DNA from: Ensifer aridi
Lineage (GTDB): Bacteria; Pseudomonadota; Alphaproteobacteria; Rhizobiales; Rhizobiaceae
NCBI RefSeq assembly: GCF_002078505.1
Contig: NZ_LUAV01000036.1
Coordinates: 994-53,169, forward strand
Length of the DNA: 52,176 nucleotides
Direction: 5' to 3'
The first letter of the stretch is position 1; every line of letters begins with the position of its first letter. The notes beneath the pieces were generated by a model. The model was not told where the DNA came from. It did no database searches and saw nothing but the letters and a program-made list of their open reading frames with translations. The translations under genes were made by a program, and so were the position numbers. Positions 18,353 through 26,862 of this stretch are shown one piece after another.

Positions 18353-18562
18353 TCAGCCCTTCTTAAAGGCCTTGACGATCTCGCTACGGTAGGCGTCACC
18401 CTTGAGGCCGCTCGCGGTCAGCTTCTCCGAAAGCGCCTTTGACGCGGCATTCATCGTCAAGCCTTCGACCTGGGCGAATTTCGCGGCCTTCTTGCCGCCA
18501 ATGGGCTGCGTCACGAACTTGCCTGTCACGGCCGAGCGGGCTGTTTTCAAATCTTTTTTCAT
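18353..18562 (-). CDS. Small partner (putative antitoxin) of Fic
   Basis: A 69-residue basic protein, MKKDLKTARSAVTGKFVTQP and onward, ending GDAYRSEIVKAFKKG. It is directly upstream of fic with a 3-base gap, so it is probably its antitoxin. Known Fic antitoxins carry (S/T)xxxE(G/N). The closest match here is FAQVEG (about 29-34), which has EG but Phe at the first position. Either the inhibitory motif is altered or the protein inhibits in another way. The ATG at 18562 is the only plausible start. Confidence 0.7.
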   Translation of the reverse strand: MKKDLKTARSAVTGKFVTQPIGGKKAAKFAQVEGLTMNAASKALSEKLTASGLKGDAYRSEIVKAFKKG

Positions 18563-18984
18563 GACTCACCTTACCATCGTCGCGGAACGGTTGCCTACTT
18601 CTTTATGGCGTGCCGCAGGAACAGGTCCTGCCAACTGCCTTGGCCGGTATTCCGCCTCGCTCCTGTGCTTTCTGACGCAGAACACCGCTTGCCTGAGGGG
18701 AAGGTGAATTGCCGAGAAATCCGCCGGTCGCCGGCGGCTCACTCGATCGTCGATCGAAGGCTAGTTCTCACCCGTCATGGAATTTCTTCTGGAGCTTAGG
18801 ATGGGTCTCGCCGTGTTTCCCGCCCTGGTCGATACCCGTACCCCTGCTGGCCGGATTGGTCGCCAAACTGGGCTGATCCGTGCCGCGCTCAATGGACCTT
18901 CCGCCGCAAGCGGTTTCCCGAGAACGCCATTGCCCGCGCCCCGTGGTGATCAGCCCTGACATTCGGCGAATACCAACACACCTA
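18563..18984. other. Gap without a supported gene
   Basis: About 420 bases between the divergent fic operon and the resolvase relic. No credible frame or clear promoter was found. It may include the lost 5' end of the resolvase gene. Confidence 0.35.
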
Positions 18985-19448
18985 AGGCTCCCACCCACGA
19001 AATCTTCCATGTCGGTGGAATTACGCCGGATGCTGGATAGTTGGAGCCTGGCGATGTTGTGCTGGCGACGACGACCGACCGAGTTGCCCGCGATCCGTTG
19101 GACCTGCTGAATATTCTCGATGCGGTGAAGGCATCCGGTGCCGGCATGAGGCTTCTGGACGAGCCGTTCATCGACACCACGTCTGAAATGTCCGACCTGA
19201 TTCTGTTCATCGTCGGCTGGGCGGCCCGGTGGCCTCGCAAGAGAATACTAGAGAACACGGCGCATGGCCGTGAGCTGGCGCGTCAACGCGCGGTGAAATT
19301 CGGACGGAAGCCCAAACTTGGACTGCGTGAAAGGGAAGAGATTGCTGGCCGCCGGGCGCTAGGTGAGCCATGTTCGCAAATTGCAACGGCTTTTGGAGTA
19401 AGCGAGAGCACGATATCGCGGATGCCCAAATGGCTGAACTTAGGGTGA
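18985..19448 (+). pseudogene. Serine resolvase/invertase, 5'-truncated and frameshifted
   Basis: From 19041 the frame reads EPGDVVLATTTDRVARDPLD, then LLNILDAVKASGAGMRLLDE, the middle of a resolvase catalytic domain, followed by the long helix and a C-terminal HTH (ALGEPCSQIATAFGVSESTI). The preceding bit (VELRRMLDS) lies one frame away, so a base is missing near 19036-19040. The N-terminal strand with the catalytic Ser is not present. The protein cannot recombine DNA. It marks the left edge of the phage-like block. Confidence 0.75.
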
Positions 19449-19604
19449 TTTTTTGCAACCCATCCTCTTCCGCCACTTTAACAAAGGTCTATTTCACCGT
19501 CACGCGAGGCGAGCCGTGCCGTCGTTGTCTCCTTCAAGTTTCGCTTCCCGCAAAAGACGCGTACATCCCATTTGACAACTTATTGTTTTAATGCACATAT
19601 GCCC

Positions 19605-19626
19605 CAAGTTTCGGGGGTTTTTTGAG
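19605..19626 (+). terminator. Weak terminator-like hairpin
   Basis: CCCC-AAGTTTC-GGGG followed by a run of T, just before the phage-like gene at 19636. The stem is short (4 bp), so the call is tentative. Confidence 0.3.
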
Positions 19627-19635
19627 GGCGTTTGA

Positions 19636-20808
19636 ATGAATCCCTTGCTTGGAATAGCGATTGCATTGGTTCCTGACCTCGTCAGATTGCTTGCTGGAGA
19701 CAAAGCCGGGGCGTTTTCCGAGAAGGTAGCCAATGCCGTCAAAACGGTGACCGCGACCAGCGATGACAAGGCGGCGCAGGCTAAAGTTGATGCTGATCCC
19801 GCGTTGAAGGCGCAACTCCAGAAGGAGCTTGCCGACATTGCGTTGAATGAGACTAAGGAACAGAACCGAGCCGAGGAAGCGAAGCGCGGTATCGAGCTTG
19901 AGACCTTGAAGGAAAAGTTTTCCGAAGCAGCACGCGAGCGAGAAGACTCCATGGCGCGTTTTCGGGAGGAAATGCAGAGCATCCAGGCTGCCAGGGCCTT
20001 CTATAGTGACATCGCGCGTTCGGGTAGCGCTGTTGCTTGGGTCAATCCGGCGCTTTCGGTTGTAATCACATTTGGCTTCCTGGCGATCGTATATCTGCTG
20101 CTGTTCAGCCCTCCCGCTGAGACAAAGGACAACCAAGTCTTCAACATTGCCCTCGGCGCACTTTCCACGGCCTTTGCCACTGTGATCGGTTTTCATTTCG
20201 GTTCATCTGCGGGATCGAAACAAAAGGACGTGAATACAGCAATACTGGCTGAGCGAGCGGTTCAGAGGGAAGAAGGCCGAGGTCCGTCTGGATCGGCCGA
20301 AGGGGGTCATGCACGAGAAACTGCAGCGAGGGCAGGGGAAAGAGGTGCTGCAACCGCTTCAGGTCTGGGTGAGCTCTTCGATCGTAAGGCTGCAGGCATC
20401 ATCGAGCAGCTTATGGCGGATTTTGCGATCACGGATTTTCAGGCTTGCGGAGTGTTGGGTAACGTCGGCCACGAATGCGATGGTTTTCGCCATTTTCAGG
20501 AAATCGGAGTACCGGCGCCAAACGGTGGTTGGGGCTGGTGCCAGTGGACAGGGCCGCGTCGCAGGGCATTTGAAGCATGGGCATCAGAGCGAAAATTTGC
20601 TTTCGACTCAGACGAAGCCAACTACGGCTTCTTGGCTCATGAGCTGAACTCTTCCGAGAAGAACGCTCTGGTTTCTCTCAAGAAGGCTGGCAACTTGGAA
20701 GAGGCAACAAAGATTTTCATGGAAAGTTTTGAGCGGCCCGGTGTTCCTCATCTGTCCAATCGTCTGATTTGGGCAAAACGGGCGATGAAAGCCTACCGGG
20801 GGGCGTAA
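19636..20808 (+). CDS. Holin-like membrane domain fused to phage tail-lysozyme domain
   Basis: A 390-residue protein. The N-terminal part (1-115) is charged and helical and probably a coiled coil. A hairpin of two membrane helices follows (about 133-155 and 168-190: VNPALSVVITFGFLAIVYLL and FNIALGALSTAFATVIGFHF), the layout of phage holin-like proteins. After an Ala/Gly/Glu-rich linker (200-250) comes a phage tail-lysozyme domain (about 250-388) with GVLGNVGHECDGF, whose Glu is the probable catalytic acid, and GGWGWCQWTGPRR. A wall-cutting domain tethered to the membrane is unusual; lysis functions are normally on separate proteins. The fusion has no internal stop or frame change. Confidence 0.75.
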   Translation: MNPLLGIAIALVPDLVRLLAGDKAGAFSEKVANAVKTVTATSDDKAAQAKVDADPALKAQLQKELADIALNETKEQNRAEEAKRGIELETLKEKFSEAAREREDSMARFREEMQSIQAARAFYSDIARSGSAVAWVNPALSVVITFGFLAIVYLLLFSPPAETKDNQVFNIALGALSTAFATVIGFHFGSSAGSKQKDVNTAILAERAVQREEGRGPSGSAEGGHARETAARAGERGAATASGLGELFDRKAAGIIEQLMADFAITDFQACGVLGNVGHECDGFRHFQEIGVPAPNGGWGWCQWTGPRRRAFEAWASERKFAFDSDEANYGFLAHELNSSEKNALVSLKKAGNLEEATKIFMESFERPGVPHLSNRLIWAKRAMKAYRGA

Positions 20809-21480
20809 ATGGGTATCGTGTCTGGCGCCGATGTTCTTTTCAAGCTCGCCCTTGCTGCGATTGCTGCTTATGTCAGCTACCAGTTTAGTGCGTTTAAGCA
20901 ACAAAATGAGGATGTGAAGCTAGTCGTCGAGCTGGCATTTGCCAGCGAACCTCGTACTGCCACGGCTGGTGTTGTCCTGGCGGGCAAGTATGCCGAGTTG
21001 GAGCGTATCCCGCCGGAGCTTTACGCTTCGATTGTTGCTTCAGCAAATGTCGGCAACAATGCCAATCTCCGCGAAACCGCAAATGTGGGTGCCGATTCTC
21101 TTGCACAAAGAAATGAGGCAGTTGCAAAGCAGGTTACGCAGGCTCTCGACGCTCTGCCCATCCGTGTGTATTTCCACATTAGCCGAGAAGTCGACCGGGC
21201 CAAAGCAAAGGAAATCGAGACACTCCTGGAGGACTCGGGGCCTTCGTTCAGTTCACAACCAGTTATTGTTCCCGGAATCCAGTTTATCGACGCACCGAAA
21301 ACACAAACTGAAGTGCGTTGCTTTAAGAAAGAAGAATGTGATCTCCTGGGCAACAGACTGCTAGAATTCCTCAAAACGAACAAGGTGCCCGCAGCGCTCA
21401 AGAACCTTAGCGCGACCTACCAGAACTCAACTCGCATCCGTCCGAATCATTTCGAGGTGTGGTTTGGCCCCCTTTCTTAG
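20809..21480 (+). CDS. Hypothetical protein with N-terminal membrane anchor
   Basis: A 223-residue protein that starts 1 base after the previous stop. Residues 8-26 (DVLFKLALAAIAAYVSYQF) form one membrane helix. The rest is soluble, with a helical repeat-like region and a C-terminal half VYFHISREVDRAKAKEIETL, then CFKKEECDLLGNRLLEFLKT. The pattern of the C-terminal half (paired beta-alpha units with short loops) suggests a compact domain, but no family was recognised. By position it belongs to the phage-derived lysis block. Confidence 0.7.
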   Translation: MGIVSGADVLFKLALAAIAAYVSYQFSAFKQQNEDVKLVVELAFASEPRTATAGVVLAGKYAELERIPPELYASIVASANVGNNANLRETANVGADSLAQRNEAVAKQVTQALDALPIRVYFHISREVDRAKAKEIETLLEDSGPSFSSQPVIVPGIQFIDAPKTQTEVRCFKKEECDLLGNRLLEFLKTNKVPAALKNLSATYQNSTRIRPNHFEVWFGPLS

Positions 21481-21501
21481 CCGAGTTACGGCCATCTTAA
21501 A

Positions 21502-21921
21502 GTGGCAGAAGCCGAGTTTTTGCCGTTTACGAACGCGGCAGAGGTTGAGATGGGGGATATGAAACAACCAAAACAAAGGCAAGGACAGTTGGAGCGTGTA
21601 TTGCAAAGTCTGCAGCAGAGTGCTCCCGCGAGATCCCAACAAGAAGCCTGGGACACCATCTCGGATGTCCTGCAGCAGGTGGACGCTGTCGATAGCTCCG
21701 GAACGTTCTGGACGATTCCTGCGTTGCATGCTTCCAGCTCCCGTCCCTATGGAGACGGAGGCACGGCTCTTCGGCTGATTGGGCACCACATCTACATCAA
21801 CTCCAATGGTGCCTACCGGATTGTTGATCTGAGTAGCGGTGAGCTGCTTCCCATTTTCGACAAAGCGAATGCGGCTGGCACCCGCTTTGCCGAGGTCCCA
21901 AGCTATAGGATGCCGCTCTGA
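21502..21921 (+). CDS. Hypothetical protein of the phage-like block
   Basis: A 139-residue frame from GTG 21502. ATG 21550 (MGDMKQPK) with GAGGTTGAG upstream is an alternative giving 123 residues. A Gln-rich N-terminal helix (QRQGQLERVLQSLQQSAPA) is followed by a mixed region with LRLIGHHIYINSNGAYRIVD. No motif or family was recognised. It lies 21 bases after the previous gene in the same direction. Confidence 0.55.
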   Translation: MAEAEFLPFTNAAEVEMGDMKQPKQRQGQLERVLQSLQQSAPARSQQEAWDTISDVLQQVDAVDSSGTFWTIPALHASSSRPYGDGGTALRLIGHHIYINSNGAYRIVDLSSGELLPIFDKANAAGTRFAEVPSYRMPL

Positions 21922-21948
21922 AATGCCATCTTAGGACGCAGCCTACCG

Positions 21949-22434
21949 TCAGTTGATGGCCAAGTTTACTTTCCTAAAGCCTGCGAAGTTGCCTGGTGGG
22001 TCATATTCGACCTTGAAGACGCCTTGGCACTTCATGGGCGCTGGAGCCCCATTGTCGCTGGTAAATCCGCGCGTGGCTGCCAAGGTTTCCTTTAGCAAGC
22101 CTGTGATCGCTGTGATGTTCTCATTGGCTTTGCTGTCTACATCGGTGCTGAGGCTGGTGAGGTTCCAGCCATCATTGAGGGTGGGTGTTGCCTTGACTGC
22201 GCCCATACCGGCAGAAATCGTTATGGCATATTCCTCTGTTTTGTCGGGCAGATAGAATGGCCTCACATCGCATGTGACAGTCTTTTCCGTCCTGGTTTCG
22301 ACAAGAGCTAGGTAGGGTGCAGGCCGCCAATACCGGATGCCTTGCTGATTGTGGGATGTAACGCGCTTGACCTGCACTCCGGCGCAGGAGGTCATGGCTA
22401 GAGGGATGAGCATAAGGCACAGCGATGCACGCAT
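21949..22434 (-). CDS. Putative lipoprotein
   Basis: A 161-residue protein. ATG 22434 has GAGGGGAA upstream and gives a signal peptide ending LIPLAMTSCAG, a plausible lipobox with the lipidated Cys at residue 16. The mature part includes YLALVETRTEKTVTCDVRPF, then YAITISAGMGAVKATPTLND, suggesting a beta-rich surface domain. It is convergent with the preceding gene. The family is unknown. In phage context it could be a spanin-like or superinfection-related lipoprotein; this is a guess. Confidence 0.7.
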   Translation of the reverse strand: MRASLCLMLIPLAMTSCAGVQVKRVTSHNQQGIRYWRPAPYLALVETRTEKTVTCDVRPFYLPDKTEEYAITISAGMGAVKATPTLNDGWNLTSLSTDVDSKANENITAITGLLKETLAATRGFTSDNGAPAPMKCQGVFKVEYDPPGNFAGFRKVNLAIN

Positions 22435-22522
22435 AAAACGATTCCCCTCGAAATGGTGCAATGTGATTGAGGTGTGTATAGACGGGTACGCCCAACGTTC
22501 ACGGCATTCACACGAGGGCTGC

Positions 22523-22705
22523 TTAAACCAGCCCGCGCTTTTTCTTCTCCCGGCGCATAATCTTGCCGAAAGCCTGTTCCCACCCATATGTATGAGGTAG
22601 CCGGTCGTATTCAGCGTCAGTACCCCGGATAAGGTCCAGGCGCGACCTCTTAGAAACCTCCTGCCAATTATCATAGAGGACATAGAGGGAGTTTCCGTAT
22701 TCCAT
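22523..22705 (-). CDS. Small hypothetical protein
   Basis: A 60-residue protein MEYGNSLYVLYDNWQEVSKR, continuing to a basic tail MRREKKKRGLV. It starts 4 bases after the stop of the next gene upstream (22710), so the two are probably co-translated. It is rich in aromatic and charged residues with no membrane segment. Function unknown. Confidence 0.5.
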   Translation of the reverse strand: MEYGNSLYVLYDNWQEVSKRSRLDLIRGTDAEYDRLPHTYGWEQAFGKIMRREKKKRGLV

Positions 22706-22709
22706 GTTC

Positions 22710-23207
22710 TCAAAGACAACGGCCGTTCTGGGTGCGAAGAAGAGGCTGGTTGATCGCGACCTGGTAAATCCCGCCGCCGCCAGCGCCGGTCGCCATCTTC
22801 AGGAGCTTGGTCGAAATCTTATAAAATCGAGGCTCGTGGAATTCGCGACGATAAACTTCCCTCTCATGAAAATGCAGATGCGTTCCGTACGTGGCTGCGT
22901 CGCCGAAGTTCGGTGTTTCCCAGTAAAATGTCTTCTTGATCTTCGGGAGATCGGTGCGCTTTACCTCCCAGCCATCAACATTGCGCGTGGAATACATTCC
23001 CATATCTCTGGGAGGCAGTAGCTCCGATGGTTCATCCAATTCGCTAGGTGGAGCTAGATGGCTGAACCGGCCGGCTACATCCGCGGCTGAAAGTGTCTTT
23101 ACCGTACCAACTATGAAGGCATCCGTAGTAAGCTGCTGAATCTTTGAAATTATTTCCTCAGGCACTTTCCTGAGATTTCTCTTCCAAGGTACGTCTCTGA
23201 ACTGCAT
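22710..23207 (-). CDS. Hypothetical protein
   Basis: A 165-residue protein starting MQFRDVPWKRNLRKVPEEII with a GGAGG site 6 bases upstream. The N-terminal half is charged. The C-terminal half has THLHFHEREVYRREFHEPRF and a glycine run followed by IYQVAINQPLLRT. The HLHFHE segment is His-rich and could bind metal, but no family was recognised. First gene of a minus-strand pair in the phage-like block. Confidence 0.6.
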   Translation of the reverse strand: MQFRDVPWKRNLRKVPEEIISKIQQLTTDAFIVGTVKTLSAADVAGRFSHLAPPSELDEPSELLPPRDMGMYSTRNVDGWEVKRTDLPKIKKTFYWETPNFGDAATYGTHLHFHEREVYRREFHEPRFYKISTKLLKMATGAGGGGIYQVAINQPLLRTQNGRCL

Positions 23208-23330
23208 TACACCCTCCGGGCGACTCTAGGTCGTACATTCGCATGTCGTGGGACAGCGTCAAGGCGTTTGTGGCTGAAGTTACCTGCATCTGGCAGTCGG
23301 TGACAAAATCGTCATCAGCATCATGGCAAA

Positions 23331-23456
23331 CTAGCCAACGGCGCTGTGTCTCTTCTCGTCGCGTTCTTCGCGGATGATATCGGCAGATTCGTTGACACTT
23401 TTTGGCGTTGTGGAGAGTCCTCTGTCTAAGTTCGGTGCTTTTCCAGATTGCCACAT
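23331..23456 (-). CDS. Tentative 41-aa frame divergent from the radical SAM gene
   Basis: Starts MWQSGKAPNLDRGLSTTPKS and ends in ERDEKRHSAVG. It is uninterrupted and divergent from the radical SAM gene, 37 bases away. There is no obvious ribosome site. It could be a chance frame within the promoter region, or a short peptide worth testing as a radical SAM substrate. Confidence 0.2.
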   Translation of the reverse strand: MWQSGKAPNLDRGLSTTPKSVNESADIIREERDEKRHSAVG

Positions 23457-23493
23457 ACTAGCAACGGTTGAGTTTGTTCGCTAAGGTAAACCC

Positions 23494-24417
23494 ATGAAAA
23501 CACGATATGGATATGCAGGCATTCATGGGTTTGACCGCCAAACGGGGCTCAATATTCTCCTTGATGAGGTACATGTCGACCCATCTCAATGGTCTCTAGC
23601 GCCGCGTTACATGTCGTTTGCGCTCACCAATGCCTGTGAGCTTGCCTGCCCCTATTGCTACGCGTCTAAGATTCCGGCTCGACAACGGTTCGAGGATATC
23701 CTGCGTTGGGCCAAGGACCTTGATGCGGCAGGATGTTTTGGTGTCGGGTTTGGCGGCGGCGAGCCTATGCTGTATCCGAGATTTGCCGAACTCTGTCGGG
23801 ACGTTGCCCTGGAAACGAATCTCGCCGTCACCATGACGACGCACGGACACCGGTTCAGTGACGAACTCTCAGACAAACTCAGCGGCCACGTAAACTTTAT
23901 CCGCCTATCGATGGATGGCGTTGGAGAAACGTATGAGCGCTTAAGAGGTCGTTCCTTTCCTTCTTTCCTGGAAAAGCTTGCGCTGGTCAGGTCAACGGCG
24001 CGCTTTGGCGTCAACTTTGTTGTCAACGACGAGACTATTGAGGACCTGCCGGAAGCGGCTGCTCTTGTCTTTGGTGAGGGGGCGAAGGAATTCCTGCTGC
24101 TTCCCCAAACCGGAACTGATGGCAAGCTGGCGATGGCACCGGAGACATTGCAGCGCCTCAAGAACTGGGTCAGCGATAACTACGAGCGCTGTCGTCTCGC
24201 AACTTCGGCGCATGGAGGTGCGGAGATCGATGCCCCGATGCTGATGAACAGCAAGCCTGAATATCAGACCTATGATTTCATGCACGTAGATGCGATGGGT
24301 ACTCTCAAGATTTCGGCCTTTGCGGGCGAGGGGATCAGCCTCACGGGTGGCACATCGATTGTGGCTGCGATCCAAGAAACACGTAGCAAACAAAGTCAAA
24401 TGGAGGAGTACGCATAA
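23494..24417 (+). CDS. Radical SAM enzyme
   Basis: A 307-residue protein. The iron-sulfur motif CELACPYC (Cys48, Cys52, Cys55) is the canonical CxxxCxxC, and GFGGGEPML (86-93) is the SAM-binding GGE motif. The core is a MoaA/PqqE-like barrel (about 40-215). No SPASM-type Cys cluster is visible in the C-terminal part. The viperin-type motif is absent, so it is not a prokaryotic viperin. It overlaps the next gene by one base (TAATG) and is probably translated with it. The reaction is unknown; the neighbours suggest a dedicated cassette. Confidence 0.88.
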   Translation: MKTRYGYAGIHGFDRQTGLNILLDEVHVDPSQWSLAPRYMSFALTNACELACPYCYASKIPARQRFEDILRWAKDLDAAGCFGVGFGGGEPMLYPRFAELCRDVALETNLAVTMTTHGHRFSDELSDKLSGHVNFIRLSMDGVGETYERLRGRSFPSFLEKLALVRSTARFGVNFVVNDETIEDLPEAAALVFGEGAKEFLLLPQTGTDGKLAMAPETLQRLKNWVSDNYERCRLATSAHGGAEIDAPMLMNSKPEYQTYDFMHVDAMGTLKISAFAGEGISLTGGTSIVAAIQETRSKQSQMEEYA

Positions 24418-24827
24418 TGAAAATTTGGAACGGTTACGGCAGTGAGCATTCTGCCAATCTAGTAATCATCGGGAAATTCGCCGACGCATCTGCAGCACGC
24501 GACAATCTTGCCCTTTTTAATGAAGCGATAAAGGTAGCCCAGAGCGATTACGATTCCGGAAAATACAACAATGCGGCGCAGAAGAGGGAGTTTTCCGATG
24601 CAATGATGGATCTTTACCGTCGAACCCAGCTGTCACTGGGTTACACAGACCCTGAACAGCTTATCTATGAGTTCAACGCAAAGCAGGACGGCAACAAAGT
24701 CATCATTACGACCGAAGAAAATGACATTAATGCCGTGATCAAAATCCTGTTGCACGGCAACGCGAAAATCGAGGTCTATTCCGCGCATGATCACGATAGC
24801 ATTTATGGCCGTCAGACGCGATCGTGA
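24417..24827 (+). CDS. Conserved partner of the radical SAM gene (unknown function)
   Basis: A 136-residue soluble protein beginning WNGYGSEHSANLVIIGKF. That N-terminal signature belongs, as far as I recall, to an uncharacterised domain family (possibly DUF6375). The middle is helical with charged residues, and the end is EENDINAVIKILLHGNAKIE. The start codon shares one base with the radical SAM stop, and the stop overlaps the next start (GTGATC), so all three genes are translationally coupled. It may be the substrate carrier or a regulator of the enzyme. Confidence 0.75.
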   Translation: MKIWNGYGSEHSANLVIIGKFADASAARDNLALFNEAIKVAQSDYDSGKYNNAAQKREFSDAMMDLYRRTQLSLGYTDPEQLIYEFNAKQDGNKVIITTEENDINAVIKILLHGNAKIEVYSAHDHDSIYGRQTRS

Positions 24828-24960
24828 TCGAAAAGCTCGCTGACGCCGCAGCTCAGTTCCGCCGGGCCATCGAGCATACTCATCCCTTAAGGTTACCCAT
24901 TGGGTTGCAGGCTTTCCCAGCTGGAGCTTGTGGCGATGCTACGCTCCTGCCGGGATTTCA
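24824..24960 (+). pseudogene. Truncated third gene of the radical SAM cassette
   Basis: Starts GTG 24824 with MIEKLADAAAQFRRAIEHTH, then PIGLQAFPAGACGDATLL, and loses coding character near 24960. FPxGACGDA looks like the N-terminal Cys motif of a cysteine-protease-like family. The His and Asp that would complete an active site are missing because the gene is cut. The cut lies at the end of an opposing gene (24965), so a deletion probably joined the two. Confidence 0.5.
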
Positions 24961-25183
24961 CTGCTTAAAATGGGTGATCTTCCGACGCTACGTCCCAGTG
25001 CTCGAAGTCGCCCTCTAGATCAAGCTCCGGGTCCAGTTCTTCGAGACGGCGGGGATAATGTTCATCTAACACTTTTGGTAAGCTTGAGTTGGGAATCTGA
25101 GCCACAACCTTGCGGACCTCTGCGCCGTCTTTGTAGACAATGGTGTGCTTGCGGGCGTCTTCTCTGGAAGCGCAAAATAACAG

Positions 25184-25188
25184 TGGCG
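25184..25188. repeat. Target-site duplication, left copy (TGGCG)
   Basis: TGGCG directly flanks the left end of the insertion sequence and matches the right copy at 26858-26862. Confidence 0.85.
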
Positions 25189-26857
25189 TGTGGCGGCCAG
25201 GTTGAAATGTCCGCCGTTCAGCAAAGTTAAAATGTCACTTTGGGCGCGTCGTCAGCCATTTAGAAATGCGACACTCGGCATCTCCGCTGGCGCTGACGCA
25301 AGCCCCCGACCGGACCGGCTGGGCCGGGTTGCAAGGGAAGGGAGGGGGCGGGTGTGAGGGGCACGCTTCGGCTTTAGCTTTGACAGTCAGATCAATAGAT
25401 CATTCCGCGGCATCGAGGTGGGAGAGGGCCTGCCGCCGCCGAGCAATGACCGCGGGATCGTTCATAAAATCCGTCCGCTTGCCCGGCTTGCAGCCTCGCG
25501 GCGTATAGCCATTCTTCTCGCTGTTGGTCTTGACCTTCGGCGGCGGCAGTTGCTCCTGCCGCTCCTTGATGTAGGCCAGCACATCGGAAAGCCGCTTGTT
25601 CTCGGTGATCGCCGCATGCGTCACCCGCTGGTCCTTGTCGAACACCCGGTAGGGCAGGGAATGGCCTTTCCACCGCACATCCAATCGGCCATCCGCAAAA
25701 GCGTAGGTCTCAACATAGCGACCGACCAGCCCACGCGTCACCTCGTTCTCCTCGAGCATGATGCGCTTGCGCTCGTAGGAGAACGTCAACTGCGCGCCGA
25801 CATAGCGCTGCTCGCGCTTGCAGAGAATCTCCTTGAGCCGGTCGGACATGATGTTCAGCGGCCGATGCAAATCGTCCGGCCGGACAGGGGCGCGGGCAAA
25901 GCGCGCATTATGACGCGCGATAAAACCGGGCAGGAAGGCGTTGCCCGCTTCCATGTCGGAGATCCCTGCCAGCCGTAGTTCCTTCACCAGACGGTCCTGC
26001 AGCGTCCGGTTCATCCGCTCGACGCGGCCCTTCGCCTGACTGGAATTTGCGCAAAGAATCTCGATATTTAGCTCAGATATTGCCCGGCCGAACTGGGTCA
26101 TGCCCTGACCGCCCTTGGCATCCTTCTTCGCCACCCGGAACACCGAATGCTTGTCGGAATAAAACGCGATCGGCGCTCCATGCTCCTTCAGATAAAGCTC
26201 CAGCGCCTCGAAATACGTAAACGCACTTTCCGAGCGCACGAAGCGCAATTGCATCAGCTTACCGGTGGCATCGTCGATGAACACCAGAAAGCGAACAGGG
26301 CGGCGCCCGATCCTCAAACCAGCGATGCTCGGAACCGTCGATCTGCACCAGCTCGCCGAAGGCTTCTCGGCGCAGCCGCGGCTGATGGAAGCTGCGCCGC
26401 TGCTGGCGTGACAGCCACACGCCGGCCTCAGTCATCCATTTGCGCAAGGTCTCGCGCGACACCATCAGCCCATGCTCTTCGGCGAGCTTCTCGGCCGCAA
26501 GCGTCGGACCGAAATCCGCATAGCGCTCGCGCACGATCGCCACGGCATAGTCGCGCACACCGTCGCAAATCCGGTTGTTCGACGGTCGGCCGCGCGCCTT
26601 GTGCCGGATCGCCACGGCGCCGTGCTGCTCGAAGACATCCAGCAGCCGACGCACTTGACGCGTGCTCAGCGCCAGGATGTTGGCCGCCGAAACGATCGTC
26701 GTGCGTCCGTCGACCACCTTCGACAGAACCTCAATCCGCTGCAGATCGCGCTCGCTCATCGCAATCAATCCCATCCGCAATCTCCCACGTCATCAAAACG
26801 CGGGGAGAGTGACATTCTTACTTTGCAGGATCAGGACACTTTAACTTTGCGGCTACA
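25189..26857 (-). mobile_element. ISNCY-type insertion sequence, complete
   Basis: 1669 bp. The left end starts TGTGGCGGCCAGGTTGAAAT and the right end, read inward, starts TGTAGCCGCAAAGTTAAAGT. The first 24 bases match at 18 positions, and both ends repeat an inner AAAGTNA/TGTCAC block. A 5-bp TGGCG duplication flanks it. It carries one transposase gene on the minus strand with a frameshift. Related sequence lies at 31728-33260 (3' part and end) and 35735-35830 (end only). Confidence 0.88.
25400..26780 (-). pseudogene. ISNCY-type DDE transposase, frameshifted
   Basis: The N-terminal part (26780 down to about 26290) has a helix-turn-helix (SAANILALSTRQVRRLLDVF) and the first catalytic Asp region VQIDGSEHRWFEDR. 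The C-terminal part (from about 26300) has FLVFIDDATGKLMQLRF, then AFYSDKHSVFRV and an acidic residue in NSSQAKGRVERMNRTLQDRL, completing the DDE set. The two join if one T of the extra TTT at 26288-26290 is removed; the intact protein would be about 450 residues. As written it is inactive, yet the element ends and target duplication are fresh. Confidence 0.85.
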
Positions 26858-26862
26858 TGGCG
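26858..26862. repeat. Target-site duplication, right copy (TGGCG)
   Basis: Second copy of the 5-base duplication flanking the insertion sequence. Confidence 0.85.

Noticed and set aside
19041..19448. Functional site-specific recombinase
   Set aside because: The N-terminal part with the catalytic Ser is missing and the upstream fragment is in a different frame.
23158..23454. Minus-strand 98-codon frame starting MAIWKSTELRQRTL
   Set aside because: It overlaps the better-supported gene starting at 23207 in another frame and shows no domain features.
23494..24417. Radical SAM gene as a prokaryotic viperin
   Set aside because: The iron-sulfur motif (CELACPYC) and the sequence around it lack the viperin-type signature, and no other viperin features are seen.
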